From an uncultured Gemmatimonadota bacterium (GTDB lineage: Bacteria > Gemmatimonadota > Gemmatimonadetes > Gemmatimonadales > GWC2-71-9): a stretch of 6,326 nt of DNA. A program made the position numbers and the translations under genes. Positions 1 through 5,690 of this stretch are shown here, piece by piece. Position 1 is the first letter of the stretch; each line of letters begins with the position of its first letter. The notes under the pieces were generated by a model. That model made no database searches. It was not told the DNA's origin and worked only from the letters and a program-made list of their open reading frames with translations. The stretch lies in assembly GCA_946479825.1 (NCBI GenBank), contig CAMLHU010000129.1, forward strand, positions 1-6,326, in the 5' to 3' direction.

Positions 1-1422
1 CCGATGGTAGGCCCGCGCCGAGAGCCCGAGCCGCGTGATGGCCGTCCGCAACAGCTCCTCGACGTCGCCCCCGACCCGGCACCACCGACGGAGGTCGCGC
101 GCGGTCATCTGCGCGTTCGCGTGGATCCCCGGCCGCTCCCGGAACCGCTCGGCCTGCCGGACCCGGGCCGCCTCCACCCGCCCCCGGATCGCGGCGCTCG
201 ATTCCGCCGGCGGATCGCCCGCCAGGTCGCGATAGTTGACCGCGGGGACCTCGAGGTGGATGTCGATCCGGTCGAGCAGCGGCCCCGAGAGGCGCGACAG
301 GTAGCGATCCACCGTCTCCGGCGGGCAGCGGCAAGGATGGACCGCGTCGCCGTGATAGCCGCAGGGACACGGGTTCATCGCCGCCGCGAGGATGAACCGG
401 GCCGGGTAGGTCAGGCTGATCGCCGCCCGGCTCAGCGTGACGTGGCCATCCTCGAGCGGCTGGCGCAGCACCTCGAGCACGTTCTTCCGGAATTCGGGGA
501 GCTCGTCGAGGAACAGCACCCCGCCGTGCGCCAGGCTCACCTCTCCCGGGCGCGGGTTCGATCCGCCGCCGATGAGCCCGGCGTCGGAGATGGTGTGGTG
601 CGGCGCGCGGAACGGACGCACCGCCGTGAGCGACTGCCCGGGCGCCAGCAGGCCCGCCACGCTGTGGATCTTGGTCGTCTCGAGGGCCTCGTCCAGCGAC
701 ATCGGCGGCAGGATCGTCGGCAGCCGCCGGGCCAGCATCGTCTTCCCCGCCCCCGGCGGCCCGATGAGCAGGATGTTATGGCCCCCCGCCGCCGCCACCT
801 CGAGCGCCCGCTTGGCCGAGGCCTGCGCCTTGACGTCGTTGAAGTCCACCACGTCGAGCCGCCGCTCGGCCATCAGCTCCCGCAGGTCCACGTGCGCCGG
901 AGCGAGACGGGCCTCGCCGGTCAGGTGCGCGCACACCTCCGCGAGCGTCCGCGCCCCCCGCACCTCGATCCCGTCCACCACCGCGGCCTCCCGCAGGTTG
1001 GCCGCCGGGAGGATCACCCCGCGGCACCCGGCGGACCGGGCGGCCAGCGCCATCGAGAGCGCCCCGCGCACCGGCCGCAGGTCGCCCTCGAGTCCGAGCT
1101 CGCCCAGGATCACCTCGTCGCGCAGCCGTTCGTCGGGGATCTGCCCGCTCGCGGCCAGGACGCCGAGCGCGATCGGCAGGTCGAAGGCCGAGCCGTCCTT
1201 CCGCACGTCGGCCGGCGCGAGGTTCACGGTCACCCGCTTGAGGGGGACCGAGTAGCCGGCGTTGGCGAGCGCCGGATAGATCCGCTCCCGTCCCTCCCGC
1301 ACCGCCCCGTGCGCCAGCCCCACCACGCAGAACGTGGGCAGTCCATTGGTGATGTCCACCTCGACATCCACCAGATAGGCGTCGATACCGAGGACGGCGG
1401 CGGAGCGGATGCGGCTGAGCAT
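1..1422 (-). CDS. comM: ComM/YifB family Mg-chelatase-like AAA+ ATPase (3' end outside window)
   Basis: 474 codons are visible without a stop; the family is about 500-510 residues, so roughly 30-35 C-terminal residues lie beyond position 1. The N-terminus (MLSRIRSAAVLGIDAYLVDV) matches the family's typical start and the ChlI/Lon-protease-like domain (about residues 1-170). The Mg-chelatase AAA+ domain follows (about 190-395): Walker A GPPGAGKT at 221-228, Walker B FLDE with D306/E307, the NPCPCGY...PCRC cysteine cluster (C352, C354, C364, C366) and SRLSGPLLDRID with R377 and R385. The Mg_chelatase C-terminal domain then begins. E. coli and Vibrio ComM are hexameric helicases that drive branch migration during natural transformation; the same role here is inferred from family. 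The ATG at 1422-1420 is the first possible start after an in-frame TAG at 1449-1447. No Shine-Dalgarno precedes it (upstream bases read CCTCCG). It is transcribed divergently from the cupredoxin gene. No key residue is missing. Confidence 0.95.
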   Translation of the reverse strand, partial: MLSRIRSAAVLGIDAYLVDVEVDITNGLPTFCVVGLAHGAVREGRERIYPALANAGYSVPLKRVTVNLAPADVRKDGSAFDLPIALGVLAASGQIPDERLRDEVILGELGLEGDLRPVRGALSMALAARSAGCRGVILPAANLREAAVVDGIEVRGARTLAEVCAHLTGEARLAPAHVDLRELMAERRLDVVDFNDVKAQASAKRALEVAAAGGHNILLIGPPGAGKTMLARRLPTILPPMSLDEALETTKIHSVAGLLAPGQSLTAVRPFRAPHHTISDAGLIGGGSNPRPGEVSLAHGGVLFLDELPEFRKNVLEVLRQPLEDGHVTLSRAAISLTYPARFILAAAMNPCPCGYHGDAVHPCRCPPETVDRYLSRLSGPLLDRIDIHLEVPAVNYRDLAGDPPAESSAAIRGRVEAARVRQAERFRERPGIHANAQMTARDLRRWCRVGGDVEELLRTAITRLGLSARAYHR

Positions 1423-1529
1423 CGGAGGATCCGGGTTGGGGTCCGCCTACGGTATGGGCCCCGGCCCCGCCGACCGTCACCGAAATCACCCCCGGAGGGG
1501 CGGAAACGCCGCCGACCACCGGGCCCGCT

Positions 1530-1590
1530 GTTTCTAAAGCCAGATTCACAAATCCTTGCACCATTTGTCACTTGCTTCGCCGTATCCTCT
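1530..1590. promoter_or_regulatory. AT-rich divergent promoter region with ACAAAT-N9-ATTTGT inverted repeat
   Basis: This is the only AT-rich patch in the 226-bp gap between comM (minus) and the cupredoxin gene (plus). It contains a perfect 6-bp inverted repeat: ACAAAT at 1548-1553 and ATTTGT at 1563-1568, with a 9-base spacer, giving a 21-bp dyad of operator size. Promoter-like hexamers are weak: TTGTCA at 1565-1570 and TATCCT at 1583-1588 are only 12 bases apart, and on the minus strand GTGCAA and TTTAGA are separated by 17 bases. The location suggests control of one or both genes. The repeat is not a recognised FNR (TTGAT-N4-ATCAA) or NsrR box, so I do not name a regulator. The rest of the gap (1423-1529 and 1591-1634) is GC-rich and shows nothing clear. 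Confidence 0.35.
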
Positions 1591-1637
1591 TCACGGGTCA
1601 CGGCGCACTCGGCGCCTCCCTGAAGCGAACGTCGGAT

Positions 1638-1641
1638 GGAG
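1638..1641 (+). promoter_or_regulatory. Shine-Dalgarno GGAG that decides the cupredoxin start
   Basis: GGAG lies 7 bases before the ATG at 1649. It supports that ATG over the in-frame ATG at 1556, which would add 31 residues ahead of the signal sequence and would place the start inside the AT-rich promoter-like region. Confidence 0.6.
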
Positions 1642-1648
1642 CATTACA

Positions 1649-2686
1649 ATGACCAGTCGCCGCTTTGCGACTTTCCTTATCATCGTCCTCACCCTCGGCA
1701 CCGGGACCTGGGTCCTGACCGGGGCCACCCACAGCCGCACCATCGACGCCGTGAACTTCGGGGTCACCCCCCGAGCCACGACCCCGGTCTACGACCCGGT
1801 CGTGACCCCGGCGTCCACCGCCGGGATCAAGGACTTCACGATCCCGATCACCCACGGACGGGTGACCATCGCCGACGGGACCACGTATGAGGGCTGGATG
1901 TTCGGCGGCACGATCCCCGGGCCGATCCTCCACGTCCGCCAGGGCGACCTGGTCCGCATCCACGTGGTGAACGAGTCGCCGATGCCGCACTCGATCGACT
2001 TCCACGCCGCCCGCATCCCGATGAACGAGGCCTTCGGGATGATCCTTCCCGGGCAGACGCACTCGTTCGAGTTCACCGCGCACGATCCCGGCGTCTTCAT
2101 GGTGCACTGCGGCACCGCGCCGGTCTCGGCCCACATCATGAACGGGATGTACTTCGCCATCATCGTGGATCCGGCGGGCGGGTGGGGCACCCGGGCGGAC
2201 AAGGAGTTCGTCGTCATCCAGAGCGAGTTCTACGCCCGTCCCGACAGCGCCGCGAAGCGCGACTCCCTCGGCGTGCCGATGCAGATGGACCTGCAGGCCG
2301 GGAGCGACAAGCGCCCGACCTACGTGGTCTTCAACGGGCGGGCGTTCCAGTACAAGGAGCATCCGCTCCAGGTGGACGAGGGGGACCGGGTCCGGTTCTA
2401 CGTGGTGAACGCCGGACCGAACTTCGACAGCGACTTCCATATCGTCGGGACGATCTTCGACCGGGTGTATCCTGACGGGCACCCCGACCACGCGCTCGAA
2501 GGGGTGCAGACCTGGGGCATCCCGGCGGGCGGGGGCGCGGTGTTCGAGACGACGTTCAAGAAGGGCGAGAGCGGCGCGGGGGTGTATGCCTTCGTGACCC
2601 ACAGCTTCGCCGACGCCGAGAAGGGCGCCGTGGGCCTCATCCGGGTGGGGAACCCGCAGGTGGCGATGGCCGGTATGGGCCACTGA
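1649..2686 (+). CDS. Secreted two-domain NirK-like copper oxidase (cupredoxin, nitrite reductase-like)
   Basis: 345 residues. The N-terminus is a signal sequence or membrane anchor (basic SRR, then a hydrophobic stretch at about 7-25), so the protein should act in the periplasm. Two cupredoxin domains follow, at about 60-175 and 185-335. Domain 1 has the copper nitrite reductase pattern: MPHSIDFHAA, then FMVHCGT, then SAHIMNGM. By comparison with NirK, type 1 copper ligands are H114, C154, H162 and M167; type 2 ligands are H119, H153 and H318 (from FVTHSF in domain 2). The catalytic pair corresponds to D117 and H264 (DFHIVG). The Cys-to-His loop is one residue shorter than in classical NirK (8 against 9). 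HXH and HCH trinuclear-site motifs of laccases are absent, which favours a NirK-type site. The C-terminus ends in a Met/His tail (MAGMGH). Nitrite reduction to NO is the best guess, but many relatives are annotated only as multicopper oxidases. No electron donor or denitrification gene is adjacent. Confidence 0.85.
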   Translation: MTSRRFATFLIIVLTLGTGTWVLTGATHSRTIDAVNFGVTPRATTPVYDPVVTPASTAGIKDFTIPITHGRVTIADGTTYEGWMFGGTIPGPILHVRQGDLVRIHVVNESPMPHSIDFHAARIPMNEAFGMILPGQTHSFEFTAHDPGVFMVHCGTAPVSAHIMNGMYFAIIVDPAGGWGTRADKEFVVIQSEFYARPDSAAKRDSLGVPMQMDLQAGSDKRPTYVVFNGRAFQYKEHPLQVDEGDRVRFYVVNAGPNFDSDFHIVGTIFDRVYPDGHPDHALEGVQTWGIPAGGGAVFETTFKKGESGAGVYAFVTHSFADAEKGAVGLIRVGNPQVAMAGMGH

Positions 2687-2705
2687 GCGAAGATCCCGGG
2701 AACGC

Positions 2706-2733
2706 GAACGGGGGCGAGCGATCGCCCCCGTTC
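2706..2733. terminator. 12-bp hairpin with GCGA loop between convergent genes
   Basis: A perfect 12-bp inverted repeat (left arm 2706-2717 GAACGGGGGCGA, right arm 2722-2733) encloses a GCGA tetraloop of the GNRA type at 2718-2721. It begins 19 bases after the cupredoxin stop and sits 21 bases beyond the murB stop, so it is placed to end transcription from both sides. Neither strand has a T-run after the stem. It is therefore not a canonical intrinsic terminator; it may act as a U-less terminator or as a 3'-end RNA-stabilising stem. Confidence 0.65.
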
Positions 2734-2754
2734 TGCGTCCGGCCCCTGCCCCGG

Positions 2755-3678
2755 TCAGAACTCGCCGATGAAGCCGATCTCGGGCTCGAGGTGCTGCCCG
2801 AACCTGTCGGCCACTGCCCGCTGCGCGTGGGCGATGACGGCCCGCACGTCGGCCGCGGTGGCGTGGCCCAGGTTGACGATGATGTTGGCGTGGAGGTGGG
2901 AGATCTGCGCGTCGCCGACCCGGAATCCCTTGAGCCCGCACTGGTCCACCAGCCGGCCCGCGCCCACGCCTTCGATCTTCTTGAAGATGGAGCCCGCGCT
3001 CGGGTGCACGCCGAGCCACGGATGGCGCGAACCGCGCCAGCTCAGGTTCTCCTGGAGGATCCGCTGCAGCGCGTCGGGGTCGCCCTTGGCCAGGCGGAAC
3101 GTGGCGGCGAGCACCACGTCGGCGCGGTGGTGGAACACCGAGTCGTCGTACCCGAACTTCACGTAGTCCGGCCCGACGGTCTTCCGCTCCCCCTCCGCCG
3201 AGAGGATATCGCAGGAGTCGAACACCTCCGCGATGAACATCGTCCGAGCGCGCTCGGGGGCGGGCGAGAGGAAGTGCAGGTTCTGCCAGATCGCGCCGCC
3301 CACCGTGCTCGGGATCCCGATGTAGTGCTCGAGCCCCGACCAGCCCCGGCGGACCGACTCGAGGATCAGGTCCTGCATCACGGCGCCGCTCTCCGCCCGG
3401 ACGGTCCCGTCCTCGCGCCACTCCACCCGCCCCGCCGCGTTCCGCACCACCAGCCCGCGCACCCCGCGATCGCCCACCAGGATGTTGGCGCCGAGCCCGA
3501 GCACGAACACCGGCAGCCCGGCGGCGCGGCCCGCCATCACCGCGCGCGCGAGGTCGTCCGCGCCGGAGGCGTGGTACAGGAGGTCGGCGGGGCCGCCGAT
3601 CCGGAAGGTGGTCCACGGCGCGAGCGGCGCGTCGCGTTCGAGTCGGGCGGGGTCGAGCCCGCTGAGCGGTGGGGTCAT
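2755..3678 (-). CDS. murB: UDP-N-acetylenolpyruvoylglucosamine reductase MurB
   Basis: 307 residues. This cytoplasmic flavoenzyme uses NADPH to reduce UDP-GlcNAc-enolpyruvate to UDP-MurNAc, the second committed step of peptidoglycan precursor synthesis. The FAD-binding part is marked by TTFRIGGPADLL (23-34), LGLGANILVGDRG (60-72) and GIPSTVGGAIWQN (121-133). The MurB C-terminal domain has PSAGSIFKK with catalytic Ser at S230, then GLKGFRVGDAQISHLHANIIVN (248-269) and the terminal LEPE motif with catalytic Glu at E300. Two oddities: the usual FGYRxS motif reads FGYDDS (175-180), and a roughly 30-residue segment after WQN replaces the usual NxGAYG turn. The ATG at 3678-3676 is chosen because homology begins just after it. 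Upstream in-frame sequence is low-complexity and antisense to the next gene. A GGAGG lies 17 bases upstream, too far for an ideal ribosome site. No other mur gene is in the window. Confidence 0.95.
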   Translation of the reverse strand: MTPPLSGLDPARLERDAPLAPWTTFRIGGPADLLYHASGADDLARAVMAGRAAGLPVFVLGLGANILVGDRGVRGLVVRNAAGRVEWREDGTVRAESGAVMQDLILESVRRGWSGLEHYIGIPSTVGGAIWQNLHFLSPAPERARTMFIAEVFDSCDILSAEGERKTVGPDYVKFGYDDSVFHHRADVVLAATFRLAKGDPDALQRILQENLSWRGSRHPWLGVHPSAGSIFKKIEGVGAGRLVDQCGLKGFRVGDAQISHLHANIIVNLGHATAADVRAVIAHAQRAVADRFGQHLEPEIGFIGEF

Positions 3679-3822
3679 CGGACAGGAAGCTATCGCCTCC
3701 GGGCGCGGCGTGCGACCGCCCGCACAGCGGGCGTCCCCTCCCCTGCGTACATTTGACGGACCGCTCCACCGGCGCGCTCGCGTCCCCGGACCCAGGAAGG
3801 CGGATCCCCTACCCGCGCCGGC
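3679..3822. other. Divergent intergenic gap between murB and the TonB-like gene
   Basis: This 144-bp region must hold the start signals for both divergent genes. A GC-rich stem with 7-bp arms (CGCCCGC at 3717-3723, GCGGGCG at 3727-3733, 3-base loop ACA) is visible. TTGACG at 3753-3758 resembles a plus-strand -35 box, but no matching -10 lies about 17 bases after it. AGGAAGG at 3794-3800 is purine-rich but ends 22 bases before the plus-strand ATG. I cannot assign a promoter with confidence. Confidence 0.4.
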
Positions 3823-4668
3823 ATGCTCGATCTCGATCCCAGCCATCAGCTCGCGCCTCCCGACCCGCTCCGGCGGGCGTGGACCGGCGTGGCCACCAGC
3901 GCGGTGGTGCACCTGCTGCTCATCGCGCTGGTGCTCTGGGCCGAGCGTCCGCAGCGGTTCCTTCTCACCCGCGCCACCGACAGCCTCGAGACCGCCCAGC
4001 GCGAGCGGAAGCAGGTCCAGGCCATCTACCTCGCGCCCCCGCGCCCCCGCCCGCTGCCGCCGACCGTCCGCCAGGGCCCGGCGCCGCCGCATCCCGTGAC
4101 CCCGCCCGCGCCGGCCGAGACCAAGCCACCGCCGCCTCCGCCCGCCACCACCCCGGAGCGGACGGCCGATCCCGCGTCGGTGCCGGACAAGGCCGAAGCG
4201 CCCGCGCCGGAGGCCACCACGCCGGCGCCGACGCCGACGGTGCAGCGCCACATCCGGAGCCTCGCGTTCCATCCGGGGGAGTTCGCCTCGCCGCTCACCC
4301 GCACCGACCCGGTGCCCGAGTGGCAGCGCCCCCCTGACCTCGGCTCGCTCGGCGCCAAGTGCACGCCGGGGCCGCCGCACGTCCGGGCGCCGGATGAGCC
4401 GGTCAAGTATGGCGTCGTCGCGGGCCGGGTGTATCGTCAGGGGAGCACCGAGCCGCTGGTGGGCGCGGTGCTGTCGGTGATGGGCACCCCGTACCAGACG
4501 ACGAGCGACTCGAACGGGGACTACGTGCTGCGGTTCGACGAGGACCTGGTGGCCAACTGTCAGGTGCAATACGTCCGCGTGGCGGCCGACGGCTTCGTGT
4601 CGCAGCTCCTGGTGCTGAGCACCGGGCCGGCGGAGCGGAGCGACGTGTCGCTCCGGTCGCGGCCGTGA
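3823..4668 (+). CDS. TonB-like membrane-anchored Pro-rich protein with C-terminal carboxypeptidase-regulatory-like domain
   Basis: 281 residues. After a short cytoplasmic N-terminus there is one membrane segment (about 22-40, SAVVHLLLIALVLW), typical of TonB-family proteins in placing a His in the helix. A short charged stretch (41-66, rich in Arg, Lys and Glu) follows, then a long Pro/Ala-rich arm (71-138, with a PPPPPP run at 102-107) able to span the periplasm. The C-terminus (about 197-278) looks like a CarboxypepD_reg/transthyretin-like beta sandwich: GVVAGRVY, EPLVGAVLSV, then TTSDSNGDYVLRF. The expected TonB C-terminal domain, which would touch TonB boxes of outer-membrane receptors, is not recognisable. 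C180 and C246 could form a disulphide. The role is unknown; a periplasm-spanning scaffold or an adaptor reaching the outer membrane is an inference. The stop overlaps the next gene's start, indicating an operon. The ATG is weakly supported by a ribosome site but is the first in-frame start. Confidence 0.75.
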   Translation: MLDLDPSHQLAPPDPLRRAWTGVATSAVVHLLLIALVLWAERPQRFLLTRATDSLETAQRERKQVQAIYLAPPRPRPLPPTVRQGPAPPHPVTPPAPAETKPPPPPPATTPERTADPASVPDKAEAPAPEATTPAPTPTVQRHIRSLAFHPGEFASPLTRTDPVPEWQRPPDLGSLGAKCTPGPPHVRAPDEPVKYGVVAGRVYRQGSTEPLVGAVLSVMGTPYQTTSDSNGDYVLRFDEDLVANCQVQYVRVAADGFVSQLLVLSTGPAERSDVSLRSRP

Positions 4669-5684
4669 GGCGGCTGCTGCTGACCGCGGGCGCGGCGCTC
4701 CTGATGGCGGGGGCGGCGCCGGCGCAGGCGCCGGGCACGCTCCGCCTCGCGGCGGTGGGCGACATCAACTTCGCCCGCGCCATCGCCCGCGACTACATCC
4801 TGGCCGGCAAGGGCGACAGCATCTTCGCCGGCGTCGCCGATTCGCTCCGCGCGGCGGACCTCGCGATCGGCAACCTCGAGAGCATCCTGCTCGACCGGGG
4901 CGACACCACCGACCCCACCGGCAAGATGGTCTTCGCGGGACCGCACGTGGCGGGCCCGCTCCTCGTCGCCGCCGGGTTCGACGCGGTGAGCACCGCCAAC
5001 AACCACGCCTGGGACTTCGGCCGCCGCGGCCTGCTCGAGTCGCTCGAGCACCTCGACGCGATCGGTCTGCCCCACGCCGGCACCGGACCCACGCCGGCCG
5101 ACGCCTATCGGCCCGCGATCCTCGACCACGACGGCTGGCGGGTCGCGATGTTCAGCGTGACGGCCATCGTGAACCTGGCCGGCCTCACCCTGCGCGGCAC
5201 GCCGGCGGCCTGCTGCATTGCCTGGGCGGATACCGCCGTGCTGGGCCCACTGATGCGCGCTGCGCGCGACTCCCTCGGCGCCGACCTGGTGATCGTGATG
5301 CTGCACGCCGGAGACGAATACCGCGGCGGACCGCGGCCCTCGCTCCGGCGCCTGATGCGGGGGATCGTCGCGGCGGGCGCCGACGCCGTCATCGGCCACC
5401 ATCCCCACGTCCCCCAGGGGATGGAGTGGTATCGCGGCCGGCCGATCCTGTACTCGCTCGGCAACTTCGTGTTCCGCCAGCCGTTCCCGTGGACCGACAA
5501 GGGGCTGCTGGCCGAGCTCACCGCGCGGCGCGGGCGTTCGCTCGCGCTCACCCTCCGGCCGGTCTGGACGGACTACACCCCGCGCTTCGCCTCGGGGCCC
5601 GACTCGGTCGCGACGCTCGCGCGGGTGGACTCGCTCTCCCCCCGCCCCGCCGCCGGCGCCGCGCTGTCGGCCCCGGCCCCGTAG
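4665..5684 (+). CDS. Secreted CapA/PGA_cap family metallophosphoesterase-like protein
   Basis: 339 residues from a GTG start. A Sec signal peptide (MRRLLLTAGAALLMAGAAPA, likely cleaved after AQA near residue 22) leads into a calcineurin-like PGA_cap fold. Family motifs appear in order: VGDI (31-34), GNLE (69-72), TANNHAWDFG (110-119), MLHAGDEY (212-219), GHHPHV (244-249) and YSLGNFVF (263-270). The metal-binding Asp, Asn and His residues expected of the fold are present. The Trp of the common HWGxEY motif is Ala here. CapA of Bacillus takes part in poly-gamma-glutamate capsule synthesis and export, but most homologues have no known substrate and no capBC-like genes are visible here. The name therefore states fold, not function. 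The GTG overlaps the TGA of the TonB-like gene by four bases with no close ribosome site, which suggests translational coupling. The C-terminal tail (about 322-339) is Ala/Pro-rich and unstructured. An internal ATG start at residue 14 would destroy the signal peptide. Confidence 0.87.
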   Translation: MRRLLLTAGAALLMAGAAPAQAPGTLRLAAVGDINFARAIARDYILAGKGDSIFAGVADSLRAADLAIGNLESILLDRGDTTDPTGKMVFAGPHVAGPLLVAAGFDAVSTANNHAWDFGRRGLLESLEHLDAIGLPHAGTGPTPADAYRPAILDHDGWRVAMFSVTAIVNLAGLTLRGTPAACCIAWADTAVLGPLMRAARDSLGADLVIVMLHAGDEYRGGPRPSLRRLMRGIVAAGADAVIGHHPHVPQGMEWYRGRPILYSLGNFVFRQPFPWTDKGLLAELTARRGRSLALTLRPVWTDYTPRFASGPDSVATLARVDSLSPRPAAGAALSAPAP

Positions 5685-5690
5685 GCCTCG

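Noticed and set aside
1489..1510. Small hairpins CCCC-CGGA-GGGG and GGCG-GAAA-CGCC in the comM/cupredoxin gap
   Set aside because: The stems are only four base pairs in very GC-rich DNA, which is expected by chance.
4..1623. 539-codon open frame on the plus strand, with other long frames inside it
   Set aside because: It is antisense to comM, Arg/Pro/His/Asp-rich, shows no domain, and results from GC-biased third codon positions of the true gene.
1556..1648. 31-residue upstream extension of the cupredoxin from the ATG at 1556
   Set aside because: It would put a non-hydrophobic tail ahead of the signal sequence and use a start within the promoter-like region. The ATG at 1649 has GGAG at 7-base spacing.
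1649..2686. Laccase-type trinuclear copper oxidase reading of the cupredoxin
   Set aside because: The HXH and HCH motifs needed for a type 2/type 3 copper cluster are absent; the His spacing fits the NirK type 2 site instead.
2791..3756. 321-codon open frame on the plus strand opposite murB
   Set aside because: Its sequence is low-complexity, rich in His, Arg, Glu, Pro and Val, and mirrors murB codons; MurB motifs on the other strand are unambiguous.
1598..3769. 723-codon open frame on the minus strand spanning the cupredoxin gene and murB
   Set aside because: It is a shadow: antisense to the cupredoxin and a shifted frame of murB, with Arg/Gly/His-rich sequence and no motif.
3679..4569. 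About 297-codon N-terminal extension of murB on the minus strand
   Set aside because: The extension is Arg/Gly-rich low complexity, antisense to the TonB-like gene. MurB homology begins just after the ATG at 3678, and the result would be twice the family length.
4665..5684. Poly-gamma-glutamate capsule locus
   Set aside because: Only a CapA-like fold is present. No CapB ligase or CapC membrane protein is visible, and CapA-like proteins are widespread outside capsule loci.
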